DNA of 64,000 nt, taken from the NCBI RefSeq assembly GCF_020215665.1, contig NZ_CP084061.1:4307001-4371000 (forward strand), written 5' to 3'. Both the position numbers and the translations under genes were made by a program. The stretch comes from Blautia parvula. Lineage in GTDB: Bacteria > Bacillota > Clostridia > Lachnospirales > Lachnospiraceae. The notes under the pieces are model-generated. The model saw only the letters and a program-made list of their open reading frames with translations, was not told where the DNA came from and ran no database searches. Of this stretch, positions 1 through 7,226 are shown piece after piece (positions within the stretch are counted from its first letter, which is position 1; each line of letters starts with the position of its first letter).

Positions 1-22
1 ATATGGCATAGTTAAGTTTACT

Positions 23-50
23 GACGAGCGGGAGATTACTTCCGCTCGTC
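23..50. terminator. Stem-loop, possible terminator
   Basis: A perfect 9-bp inverted repeat, GACGAGCGG and CCGCTCGTC, has a 10-nt loop. A short T-rich stretch follows on the plus strand, so it could end a plus-strand transcript entering from the left. On the minus strand it lies just past the stop of the fragment at 56-211. Confidence 0.45.
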
Positions 51-55
51 TTCAT

Positions 56-211
56 TTAGTAGCGCAAAATTTGAGGACTCTTTATTTCCTTATTCGGTAT
101 AGCGGAGGCGGCTGTCAATTCGACATAATTTTCTTGTGATACTTTACCGTACATGAGCATTTGTTTCGTATTTGAAAGAACAAACTCACCAAATAAAAAA
201 AACGATATTCG
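56..211 (-). pseudogene. C-terminal remnant of an unknown protein
   Basis: The minus strand reads about 50 codons without a stop, ending in ...SAIPNKEIKSPQILRY and a TAA at 56-58. The composition looks like real coding sequence. Upstream the frame meets a stop near 215-225 and there is no plausible start, so only a tail would remain. The sequence to the right belongs to a relaxase on the other strand, so a recombination junction probably lies at about 211-245. I do not recognise the family. It could be chance. Confidence 0.3.
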
Positions 212-241
212 GGTGGGTTATTTTGTTATACCCTAAATTAC

Positions 242-976
242 CCTCTGAGTAAGCACGACCTTAAAGACTTAAAGGAACGGTGCAACGAGCAGAGCTGGGA
301 ACAGGGCTTGCATGTGCCGGAGAAAGGAAAGACATTTGCTGGAGAAGTCCGGGAAGAAACGGTGGCATGGAGCAAAGACACCTACCAGCTTTTGAAACAG
401 GCAGAGCAGGGAAAGGTCAAAAGCTATGTGCAGGATATTGCCCTTGCGGTGCTGGATTGTAAGGAAACAGCGACCAGCCGGGAAACCTTTATCCGGCTGA
501 TGAATGAAAGAGGGTACGGGGTGGACTGGCAGGACAGCCACAAGTACATCACATATACCGACTTAGCCAGGGAACAGGCAGGAGAAAAGGCTTGTAAAAT
601 CAGGGATAACAAGCTGGAAAAATACTACAATATGGATTTTGGAAAGGAGAGTATGGAGCATGAGTTTGAGAGAAATGCACGAACAGCAGAAGCAGAGCAG
701 TCCAAGAGAGCAGCTTCAAGAGTTAAACCGACAGAGCCGGACAGAGCTGGAAAACAGTCTGCTCAAAGAAGCGTTGGCGATGTCGAGCGAGAACTGCGAG
801 GAATTGATGAAGCAGTCAAATCAAGAACAAGTGAGGGCAGAGCAGAACAGGCAGAGAGACGCAGAGCAGAACAGGAAGCTCATCAGCGAGCTGAAGCAGA
901 GCGTAGAGCTGCTGAAGAACAGCAACGAATTGCTTCAAGACGCTATATCGGGCGAGATTGGGAGCCTGAAAGATGA
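242..976 (+). pseudogene. Relaxase C-terminal fragment (MobA/MobL-like), head missing
   Basis: The open frame runs from after a stop at 194-196 to 976, and relaxase-like sequence begins near 242 (...LSKHDLKDLKERCNE). It resembles the C-terminal part of plasmid and ICE relaxases of the Clostridia: a helical region followed by an Arg/Glu/Ala-rich coiled coil (RAEQAERRRAEQEAHQRAEAERR). The catalytic N-terminal half with the HUH histidines and nicking tyrosine is absent and no start codon has a ribosome binding site, so it is a truncated remnant. The last 317 nt overlap the next gene in another frame. It is on the plus strand, whereas the conjugation operon is on the minus strand, so this part has been inverted or comes from another element. 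Confidence 0.6.
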
Positions 977-1232
977 GGTTAAGGAAAACACCGTCCAAGA
1001 GGTTAGAAAGGCGTTACAGGCGAATATAGAGGCTATACAGAGGGCTACAAAGCTTCTTGAGAAGCAGTCTGATACACTTACGAGCGTGATGAAGCAGAAG
1101 ATCCGGGAGCTTGAGGAAAGTAAGAACAGTTTTTTTAGATATGAGGGCTTGAAGTTGTACCTGTTTTGGGGCGGTATGGTCTGCAATATTTTAGTGTTTC
1201 TTATGCTGTTGTATGGTATGATTAGTAAGTAA
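660..1232 (+). CDS. Coiled-coil membrane protein overlapping the relaxase tail
   Basis: A 190-residue protein. The start is ATG 660 (MSLREMHEQQK), chosen because GGAAAGGAG lies 10 nt upstream; an in-frame ATG at 639 has no such site. Residues about 10-145 are a long charged coiled coil rich in Gln, Glu and Lys. Residues about 160-190 (LKLYLFWGGMVCNILVFLMLLYGMI) form one C-terminal membrane anchor, so the coil should face the cytoplasm. Proteins of this layout follow relaxase genes on mobile elements and are thought to assist mobilisation; that role is inferred. Its first half shares DNA with the relaxase tail in another reading frame. The gene looks intact although its partner is broken. Confidence 0.65.
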   Translation: MSLREMHEQQKQSSPREQLQELNRQSRTELENSLLKEALAMSSENCEELMKQSNQEQVRAEQNRQRDAEQNRKLISELKQSVELLKNSNELLQDAISGEIGSLKDEVKENTVQEVRKALQANIEAIQRATKLLEKQSDTLTSVMKQKIRELEESKNSFFRYEGLKLYLFWGGMVCNILVFLMLLYGMISK

Positions 1233-1250
1233 AAAGAAATCGATAAATCC

Positions 1251-1345
1251 TTTAGGTTAGAATCGATGATGGGGTAAACGAAAAAGCAGTTTTGACATTC
1301 CAGTGAACTGCCCCTTCGTTTACACCATTTTCGATTTGACCTAAT
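1251..1345. repeat. Long imperfect inverted repeat at the IS left edge
   Basis: The arms at 1251-1282 and about 1314-1345 pair imperfectly, with long matching blocks (GGTAAACGAA against TTCGTTTACA, and ATCGAT against TCGATT). The loop is about 30 nt. It lies just past the stop of the coiled-coil gene and overlaps the left terminal repeat of the IS91-like element. It could be that gene's terminator or a structured insertion target. Confidence 0.5.
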
Positions 1346-1526
1346 TGAACAAAGTGAGCGTCCGGGCAGCTACTGCCTATGGACTTTCAATCTTTTGCTC
1401 TTATCCATAATTATACAGGATCTCCTATGCAGATGCTACAGAAATCACGTGTTTTCAGATAAATAGGTACAACAATAAAACCTCAGGATTTTGAGGCTAA
1501 AAAAACATATAAATAGGAAATGGGCT

Positions 1527-2678
1527 TTAACGCCTTTGCGGTATTCGAAGCTGTGGTTTTCCAAGATGTCCACCGCAGGATTTACATACATGGATGTTTA
1601 TCCCATATAGCTGTTTCAATATTTCCGGCATCTCCTTATCCCTGAGCTTTGAAAGATATTTTTTGCATCCGAGGAGATGCCGGCATAAAGTGAGTTTTTT
1701 GTGTTTGCTGCGGGAACATAGAAGTCCATAATGCCGGATCCTGACAAAACGTCTGGGTGGCACATGCATCAGAAAACGCCGTATAAATTCAATGCCGGAA
1801 ATGGTCAGTTCCTTCCATTGTCCTTCTTTCCGGTAATCCTTAACGGAAAAAGTAACATTTTCATCATCCATATGGATGATGCGGTGATTGCTGATAGCGA
1901 TCCTATGGGTATACTTTCCAAGGTAATCAATCACAGATTGTGCACCGTTAAAAGTTTTCTTACAGTAAGGAACCCATTCTGCGTCATAACAGGAATCTAT
2001 AAGTTCTTTGAATTCATAATAATTACGGTATTTTTCTGCTGTTCCATGAAACTCAAGCTGATCTGTATTCCAGAGATTTTTCAGTTCATCCATATATTTC
2101 CCACGAAATACTTTGGAGATAGCCCATATAGGGAGAAAAAACTCCGTACCATTGTCTTTCCACTCATTTTTCGGTGTCAGGCCGCCGCCAAGCAGTATCG
2201 TATGGATATGGGGATGAAAATTCATTTCTGAGCCCCATGTATGCAGGATGCAGATATAACCAACAGAAGCCCCGAGGTGCTTTGGGTCGGCTGTCAGTTC
2301 CTGAATAGTAGCGGAAGCCGCATGATAGAGCGTGTCATATAACAGTTTCTGATTATTGTAAATGACTGGGTTCAGAATATCAGGGACTGTAAACACCAGA
2401 TGGAAATATGGTGCATCAAGTACATCTTCCCTGCGGGCATCCATCCACATTTCCTTTGGGACTGCCTGACACATGGGACAACAGCGGTTACGACAGGAAT
2501 TATAATGGATCTGGACAGCACCACAGTCTTCACATACACTGATATTTGCACCATAAGCTCCTGTTTTACAGTTCAAGATGTTCCGGGCAGTTTTTGACTG
2601 TTCCGGGGATGGAGAATATTTTTCAAGGTATGCTGTATAAAAATGTCGGAAAATATCCTGGACGGTGGGTTTATTCAT
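1527..2678 (-). CDS. IS91 family HUH/Y2 transposase
   Basis: A 383-residue single-strand transposase expected to act by rolling-circle-like transposition. The N-terminus has a zinc-binding region with paired cysteines (CEDCGAVQ and CRNRCCPMC). The HUH metal-binding motif is HPHIHTILLGG, and two tyrosines spaced Y-x3-Y (YLGKYTHR) match the catalytic Y2 motif. The C-terminus has another CxxC pair (CKSCGG). The start ATG at 2678 overlaps the stop of the recombinase gene by 8 nt and has an AAGGTG site upstream, suggesting translational coupling. All catalytic motifs are present, so the protein is probably active. Confidence 0.9.
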   Translation of the reverse strand: MNKPTVQDIFRHFYTAYLEKYSPSPEQSKTARNILNCKTGAYGANISVCEDCGAVQIHYNSCRNRCCPMCQAVPKEMWMDARREDVLDAPYFHLVFTVPDILNPVIYNNQKLLYDTLYHAASATIQELTADPKHLGASVGYICILHTWGSEMNFHPHIHTILLGGGLTPKNEWKDNGTEFFLPIWAISKVFRGKYMDELKNLWNTDQLEFHGTAEKYRNYYEFKELIDSCYDAEWVPYCKKTFNGAQSVIDYLGKYTHRIAISNHRIIHMDDENVTFSVKDYRKEGQWKELTISGIEFIRRFLMHVPPRRFVRIRHYGLLCSRSKHKKLTLCRHLLGCKKYLSKLRDKEMPEILKQLYGINIHVCKSCGGHLGKPQLRIPQRR

Positions 2679-3522
2679 GGTCAGCACCTTCTTTCCTGTC
2701 AAAAGGGCTTTGAATGCCCATGAGGGATTTGTTGCTGACATGAAGATAAACTTCCGTAGATTTCGGGTCACGGTGTCCAAGCAGCGCCTGAATATTCTGC
2801 CGTTCTACGCCCTGTTCCATCAGATGGGTTGCAAAGCTATGGCGGAGACAGTGAGGGGTTGCTGCCTTTGGAAGTTCTGCATCAGCTACTGCCCGTCGCA
2901 TTACCTGTTCCAGAGTACTGACTGTTAGATAATTACCGGTAAATTTATTCGGAAACAGGATGCCACGGGGACGACCTTTCTCAAACCAGTATTGTGTAAG
3001 GATATCCAGACAACGTTTGGAGAGAATGGTATAACGGTCCATTCTATTCTTGGTATCCCGGACATGGATCTGCATATTTGAACGGGAGATATCGTCATAA
3101 TGAAGATGGATCACTTCAGAAACTCTCATACCTGAGGAATACATGACTGCGAACATAGCCTTATATTTGATATCATCAACAGCATCTAACAGGCGGTCAA
3201 TCTCAGAGGCAGTCAGTACAGTAGGAAGCTTATGTTCTAGGATCATACGTGGAACTGTGATGTCATCCCAAAGGATATGCAGGACATTTCGATAGAAAAA
3301 ACGGATGGCAGAATTGTAAAGATTCAGAGTTGTGGCTTTCAGTCCTTCCTCTTTTTTCGCAAGCAAAAAAGCCCTGACATCCTGACAGGTAAGTTCTTTG
3401 GGATTCTTATTCTGATATTTCAGAAAGTAAGAAACATAGTTTTTATAGCAACTGATGGAACGTTCTTTGAGGTTACGGATTTTCCCGGCTTCCTCAAGCT
3501 GTTCTAAATATTTTTCATACAT
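2671..3522 (-). CDS. Tyrosine recombinase of the IS91-like element
   Basis: A 283-residue XerC/D-like integrase. The start ATG at 3522 (MYEKYLEQ) has GGAGG 8 nt upstream; an ATG 15 nt earlier overlaps that site. An N-terminal SAM-like core-binding domain covers about residues 1-85. The catalytic domain shows the first Arg in SSGMRVSEVIHL, the HxxR box in PHCLRHSFATHL, the later GHRDPKSTE histidine, and the nucleophile in TEVYLHVSN. Its stop overlaps the transposase start, so the two are co-expressed. It probably helps insertion or resolution of the IS rather than of the whole ICE. Confidence 0.9.
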   Translation of the reverse strand: MYEKYLEQLEEAGKIRNLKERSISCYKNYVSYFLKYQNKNPKELTCQDVRAFLLAKKEEGLKATTLNLYNSAIRFFYRNVLHILWDDITVPRMILEHKLPTVLTASEIDRLLDAVDDIKYKAMFAVMYSSGMRVSEVIHLHYDDISRSNMQIHVRDTKNRMDRYTILSKRCLDILTQYWFEKGRPRGILFPNKFTGNYLTVSTLEQVMRRAVADAELPKAATPHCLRHSFATHLMEQGVERQNIQALLGHRDPKSTEVYLHVSNKSLMGIQSPFDRKEGADHE

Positions 3523-3734
3523 AATAAAATCCTCCATATAAAATCAGTAGTTATCAGAAACACTGCTTTATACGGAGGGGCATTGGGGTCATAAAACCGC
3601 TTGCCAACCAAGTGGAATGGTGGTATTCTTTTCATAGGCAGTGGAGAGGTCGATCCTGTTTGATTGTTATTTTGTGGTGATTTAACAATACTACTTTTAG
3701 GACTTGCTTTCCACTGTTTTGTTATAGAAAAAAG

Positions 3735-3780
3735 AAAATCGCTATGCCATAGCCTTGGCAGGCCATCGCGCAGCGATTTT
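3735..3780. repeat. Stem-loop at the right end of the IS91-like element
   Basis: AAAATCGCT at 3735-3743 pairs with AGCGATTTT at 3772-3780, and the interior GCCATAGCCTTGGCAGGCC can pair further. It lies immediately inside the right terminal repeat. IS91-type ends carry subterminal hairpins at the origin or terminus of strand transfer, which this could be. Confidence 0.5.
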
Positions 3781-3809
3781 GTTCAATTAGAATTTGACGG
3801 GGAGGTCTC

Positions 3810-4232
3810 ATGAGGACAGAATATAAACACAATCCGCCCATTCCATATAGTCTGCATGATATGCGGGTCAAAAAGATTATAATTCAAGATAAAACAATAG
3901 TCCTTGAATTCGAGGACGGATATGAAAAACTTACAGAACCTTTTGAACAGGTCGAGGGAAACATCACAATCGAAGGTGTGGATTTTGATTGTACCTGCGT
4001 TATGTTGCAGAGCAAATGGGGAAACTATGGAAAATTCAACGGTGAGAAATTAGAACTGGAACGCTTTATAAAGAGATACAAAAACTATAGCTTTGAAATT
4101 GTAGATGAATTATACGGGTATAATCAAGTATTGTATTCTGGTTATTTATCTATCTTAGAAACAGAAGATTTAGTTCAAATGGACATTTCAATTTACTTTA
4201 CGGGCAAAATTATTTACGATACAAAAGAGTAA
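3810..4232 (+). CDS. Hypothetical protein, 140 residues
   Basis: The start ATG at 3810 follows GGGGAGG by 7 nt. The protein is soluble and beta-rich, with alternating hydrophobic and charged residues (MRVKKIIIQDKTIVLEFEDGY) and no signal peptide or membrane segment. It resembles small beta-sandwich proteins of unknown function in Firmicutes, but I cannot assign a family. The IS91-like element ends 20 nt upstream, so its native promoter was probably separated from it. Confidence 0.6.
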   Translation: MRTEYKHNPPIPYSLHDMRVKKIIIQDKTIVLEFEDGYEKLTEPFEQVEGNITIEGVDFDCTCVMLQSKWGNYGKFNGEKLELERFIKRYKNYSFEIVDELYGYNQVLYSGYLSILETEDLVQMDISIYFTGKIIYDTKE

Positions 4233-4236
4233 CAAA

Positions 4237-4258
4237 TTCTAATTTTCAATTTTACAAG
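4237..4258. repeat. 22-bp direct repeat, copy 1
   Basis: TTCTAATTTTCAATTTTACA plus AG is repeated exactly at 5207-5228. The two copies bracket a block of three small minus-strand genes. This may be a footprint of insertion or duplication of that block. Confidence 0.7.
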
Positions 4259-4264
4259 TTGGAA

Positions 4265-4498
4265 TTATTCTTTACTATCCATCCACATTAAAACCTTCTT
4301 ACAATTAGGACAATGCCATGCAGGACTTTCTATAACTGATGTTTTTAGGCTAATGCTTTTTTGCGTAAAAAAGCCTTTTATTCCAGTTTTCCAGTTTTTT
4401 TCTTCATCAGAAGTAAATTCGTACCAATGCCCACCACCTTGTCCTATACCTTGAACAGTTCCCTGTTCCATTTCCATTCCACAATCTAAACATTTCAT
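4265..4498 (-). CDS. Small zinc-ribbon protein
   Basis: A 77-residue protein starting at ATG 4498 with a GGAGGTGA site. Two Cys pairs, CLDCG near the N-terminus and CPNCKK near the C-terminus, frame a variable middle, the layout of a small zinc ribbon such as the PF20097 type. Function is unknown; such proteins are common in gut Firmicutes, often beside small membrane proteins as here. Confidence 0.7.
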   Translation of the reverse strand: MKCLDCGMEMEQGTVQGIGQGGGHWYEFTSDEEKNWKTGIKGFFTQKSISLKTSVIESPAWHCPNCKKVLMWMDSKE

Positions 4499-4526
4499 AT
4501 GCTACTTTCACCTCCACGTAAATTCT

Positions 4527-4769
4527 TTACATAAGTCTGCTTATCAGGTTATATGCTGTGACTACATAGACGAAAATTGCGATGCCTACAAATATCATAG
4601 CATCTTTCTTCGCACCCTTATCATAACACTCCTTTGCATTTGTCAAAAAAGTTAATCCCATAAATACAAACATAATCGGTAGTGTTATATTAGTAGAAAC
4701 TATGTTCATCAGTCCCAGCGAGCCAAAAATGATAGTTAATACGCTAAATATTGCTTTCCATATACGCAT
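4527..4769 (-). CDS. Small membrane protein, paralogue of the gene at 10197
   Basis: An 80-residue hydrophobic protein with three likely membrane segments and an AAGGAGG site before ATG 4769. It shares long blocks with the protein at 10197-10430: IFGSLGLMNIVST, the FMGLT region and a Lys-rich loop before KKDA. It resembles DUF3953-like bacterial membrane proteins. The two paralogues lie in opposite orientation, about 5.4 kb apart, around the pilin and resistance region. Confidence 0.75.
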   Translation of the reverse strand: MRIWKAIFSVLTIIFGSLGLMNIVSTNITLPIMFVFMGLTFLTNAKECYDKGAKKDAMIFVGIAIFVYVVTAYNLISRLM

Positions 4770-4790
4770 ACATAGTCCTCCTTTACAAAT

Positions 4791-5162
4791 TCATATTCGT
4801 TCAAACGACAAATATCTCGTTCCTTGAAAAGTCAGCCTGCCAGTATCACCTTCTACAAGCATTCCATATTCTGTTCCAGAAACGCAAAGCTCTATTCTGT
4901 CTCCACTTTCCACCAAAAACGTCACATAATACGAAGTGCTGGTTGTAGTATGGAATCCGTGTGCACTGCTCAAATCACCTACATTTGCATGTTGATGATG
5001 CGTAATGTTTTCTCGCTTTGCAGCAACGACAACTGACACTGTTAATCTAGGTGACTGATTATTCTTATTCCATGTGATAATTCCTCTCACCAAAGAGAAA
5101 ATAATGATACCAACCACAATAATAAACATGATTGGAAACATAACGTTTATCAATTCAAGCAT
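4791..5162 (-). CDS. DUF2500 family membrane protein
   Basis: A 123-residue protein starting at ATG 5162 with GAGGAGGG upstream; a longer frame to 5219 lacks a site. Residues 1-28 are a hydrophobic anchor (LINVMFPIMFIIVVGIIIF). The remainder matches DUF2500: a VVAAKRENITHH stretch, then YYVTFLVESGDRIELCVSG and the closing GDTGRLTFQGTRYLSF. Known proteins have an anchor plus a small outer beta domain of unknown function. Confidence 0.8.
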   Translation of the reverse strand: MLELINVMFPIMFIIVVGIIIFSLVRGIITWNKNNQSPRLTVSVVVAAKRENITHHQHANVGDLSSAHGFHTTTSTSYYVTFLVESGDRIELCVSGTEYGMLVEGDTGRLTFQGTRYLSFERI

Positions 5163-5206
5163 CTCAAACGCCCTCCTCGTGTCACCAGATTTTTTGTTTT
5201 GGAAAC

Positions 5207-5228
5207 TTCTAATTTTCAATTTTACAAG
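5207..5228. repeat. 22-bp direct repeat, copy 2
   Basis: Identical to 4237-4258. It lies just upstream of the DUF2500 gene, and the flanking bases also partly match (ACAAG followed by TTGGAATT or CTGGGATT). Confidence 0.7.
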
Positions 5229-5333
5229 CTGGGATTTTATTATCGCTTACTACTCTATATCGTCATCATGTTTATTAGTAAAAAGACTCCCAACAAACAT
5301 TCTCACTCCCAGTCTTACGTTTTACATAAGAAA

Positions 5334-5359
5334 GGTAGTCATACACCTATATGACTACC
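5334..5359 (-). terminator. Terminator of the pilin-like gene
   Basis: A perfect 10-bp stem, GGTAGTCATA with TATGACTACC, lies just downstream of the pilin-like gene's stop and is followed on the minus strand by TTTCTTA. Confidence 0.7.
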
Positions 5360-5366
5360 CTGACTA

Positions 5367-6020
5367 CTAAGCTCTATTGTTCTCTTTCTGATTATTTCTC
5401 TTAAAATAACCTAACATTACGATCAGCATTAATGCAACTGAGGCAATCATTACATGCAATTTTATATCTGTGCTGTCCCCTGTTTGTACCTGTTCTGCCG
5501 GTTTTGATGGTTTTGAAGGTTTTGAAGGATTGTCAACCTTCTTATTATATGAATTGTAAAACATTAATTCTCCATACTTCTTACCATCATTTTTTTCTGC
5601 AATTACTTGTGGAACCAATTTCCCATTTTCTCCGTTTTTGATATAAACAGCTATAATATAAGAACTTCTATCATATGTATAATTTTCTTTATCCTTACTT
5701 GTTTGAACCAAATGATAACGGTATACTCCGCCATGCTGGAACTGCAATGAAATCATCTTTTCCGCATTATTACCATCAAGTACAAAAACATGTCTGTCGT
5801 TATCAGAATCTCCCGGCATAGGAATGCCTATGTCTAATGCACGAAATTCATAAGTTCCAGTAAGATCAATTCCTTTTTCATTGCTATTTTCTTCAAAATT
5901 TTGCTTAACTGTTAACGGAACCTCTACTACATTTGACGCAGCTAAAACTTTATCAGCAGGAAAACACAAGAAACCAAACAATAGAGCAGCTAACACAAGT
6001 ATCTGTCTATTTTTCTTCAT
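5367..6020 (-). CDS. Pilin-like cell-wall protein with isopeptide (FctA/Spy0128) domain
   Basis: A 217-residue surface protein starting at ATG 6020 with AAGGAG upstream. It has a Lys-rich signal peptide (about 1-28, ending LAASNVV), one streptococcal pilin-type isopeptide domain (about 30-160, with VPLTVKQNF and YRYHLVQ), a Pro/Lys/Ser spacer (NPSKPSKPSKPAE) and a sorting signal. That signal is VQTGD rather than LPXTG, followed by a membrane segment and a charged tail. The gene start overlaps the stop of a sortase remnant by 14 nt, so the pair once formed a pilin-sortase operon. With its sortase destroyed it would need another sortase for anchoring. Confidence 0.8.
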   Translation of the reverse strand: MKKNRQILVLAALLFGFLCFPADKVLAASNVVEVPLTVKQNFEENSNEKGIDLTGTYEFRALDIGIPMPGDSDNDRHVFVLDGNNAEKMISLQFQHGGVYRYHLVQTSKDKENYTYDRSSYIIAVYIKNGENGKLVPQVIAEKNDGKKYGELMFYNSYNKKVDNPSKPSKPSKPAEQVQTGDSTDIKLHVMIASVALMLIVMLGYFKRNNQKENNRA

Positions 6021-6178
6021 ATTGCGGTTCTCCTTTTTCATCAGCAGTATTTTCTAAAATTCTTCCAATTAGAAGATGTCTGCCGTTTGTACTCTCTGAA
6101 GTACAAGTAGATAGCGTTACATATCTTTCATTATCATCAAAAGATGTTTTCTTCAAATATTTTGCGTGTTCTTTAGGT
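6007..6178 (-). pseudogene. Sortase C-terminal remnant
   Basis: The minus strand encodes about 55 residues ending in QYEEK and a stop at 6007-6009. The stretch YVTLSTCTSESTNGRHLLIGRI contains the sortase TLSTC motif with the catalytic cysteine and the downstream arginine of the active site. The frame is lost abruptly near 6178, where unrelated GC-rich DNA begins. The catalytic histidine and the first three quarters of the enzyme are absent, so it cannot be functional. Confidence 0.8.
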
Positions 6179-6179
6179 C

Positions 6180-6915
6180 AGTTTACAAGGAACTACACGC
6201 AGACCGTGAAACGGGCTGCTGACAACAAACGGCGCTATGCTCCCGGCTGGGTGCATAGCACCTGTTTGTTGCGGGGGTTTCCAAAGGGGGCAGCGCCCCA
6301 TTTGGCACACGACTTTGCGGAGCAAAGTGTAGTGTGTTATACGCTCTGTCGGCGTTGCCCTGAAAATACCGTTGCCGCCGGGGAGGGCAAGGGCATTTGA
6401 CGCGGCAGGAAAGCAGGGCTTTGTTTGGGGCTGGTAAGCCGGAAACAAAGGGCTGATTTCAGCAGCAGACAGGGCGTATTATGAAAGCCCCCGTCCCTCG
6501 TCCTCCGCCCCCGGCCTATGGGACAAAAAGTCCCAAAGCTCTGGACACCGTGACCAGATGTGTGGCCACACTCCGGGAAAAGTAGCAGGACGGCAGGAAA
6601 CCGTCAAGGCTGAAATGAATGGGCTGACGCCCGGCCTTGACCGTTCCCCGCCGCCCCGCTGGATGGGTGGACAAGGTGGCCAATCCCTAAAAGTGTTTGG
6701 CCGCACTCGTTCATTTTGGGGCCTTTCTTCTCCCAAAATTGAAATGGGCGGGAAAGCCCTAAAATGGCTTTCCCGCCTTGATTACCCATTAGCAAAGACG
6801 GGCGAGACTGTCAACGGCGGCGCTGAAAGCGCCGTTCATCTTGACCGTTGACTGGCTCGCCTGGCTTTGCTACTGCCCGTAAGAGATGGAAAAACAAGAT
6901 GGAAAACAAGGTTAA
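6180..6915. other. GC-rich stretch with no recognisable gene
   Basis: Open frames here on either strand have no ribosome binding sites and low-complexity, Pro- and Arg-rich translations. GGCGGGAAAGCC and GGCTTTCCCGCC (about 6748-6778) and GGCGGCGCTGAAAGCGCCG (about 6816-6834) are inverted repeats. It probably represents the upstream DNA that travels with the resistance gene. Confidence 0.5.
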
Positions 6916-6921
6916 AAATGG

Positions 6922-6951
6922 TTGACAAGTCTATCGGATGTGTGTTATACT
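6922..6951 (+). promoter_or_regulatory. Sigma-A promoter of the efflux gene
   Basis: TTGACA at 6922-6927 and TATACT at 6946-6951 are spaced 18 bp (17 bp if TTATAC is used). This is close to consensus, and the next gene is the MFS transporter behind a long leader. Confidence 0.8.
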
Positions 6952-6973
6952 GTGCGACAGTTTGAGATTGGAA

Positions 6974-7181
6974 GGAGGCTTACGTGTGTTAATTTGTGTA
7001 CGCTAATAAGCAATAAAAAGTAGAAGTACCTTTCCACATGATGGTGGGCTTTTTTTGCGTGCGTATGCAAAGGAACACGTAGGTTTGACACGAGCAGTCT
7101 TTGAACTGTATCGTGGTGTTTTTTCGTGCTTTGTTGTTATGCAGGCGTCTGCCCTCTCTGTGGGACAACGCCTGCTTTTTA
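6974..7181 (+). promoter_or_regulatory. Attenuator leader with a six-residue leader peptide
   Basis: GGAGG at 6974-6978 precedes GTG 6986, which opens a tiny frame reading MLICVR and stopping at 7004-7006. Downstream are two terminator-like hairpins, a weak CCAC/GTGG stem with seven Ts near 7033-7058 and a strong one at 7141-7181. Short leader peptides that stall drug-bound ribosomes and relieve termination are established for macrolide and tetracycline resistance genes. Use of that mechanism here is inferred from the layout. Confidence 0.6.
7141..7181 (+). terminator. Attenuator terminator before the efflux gene
   Basis: GCAGGCGT at 7141-7148 pairs with ACGCCTGC at 7168-7175, followed by TTTTT. 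It lies 45 bp before the MFS start, so transcripts must read through it to express the gene. Confidence 0.8.
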
Positions 7182-7226
7182 TTGCAGAAACAAAGGAACA
7201 ATGCAATAAAAAAGGAGGTTCGCATT

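Larger units (their letters stand above)
1341..3790 (-). mobile_element. IS91-like element with HUH transposase and tyrosine recombinase
   Basis: An element of about 2.45 kb. CTAATTGAACAAA at 1341-1353 is matched by its exact reverse complement at 3778-3790, a 13-bp terminal inverted repeat. ATTTGAC occurs just outside each end (1334-1340 and 3792-3798), suggesting a duplicated target. A stem-loop sits inside the right end. It encodes two overlapping minus-strand genes, a recombinase then a transposase. IS91 subgroups with an extra tyrosine recombinase are known, but IS91 members normally lack terminal inverted repeats and target duplications, so the exact ends need checking against an empty site. 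Confidence 0.7.

Noticed and set aside
6480-6900. Genes in the GC-rich stretch before the efflux gene
   Set aside because: Frames are open on several strands at once because of GC bias, with no start signals or recognisable domains.
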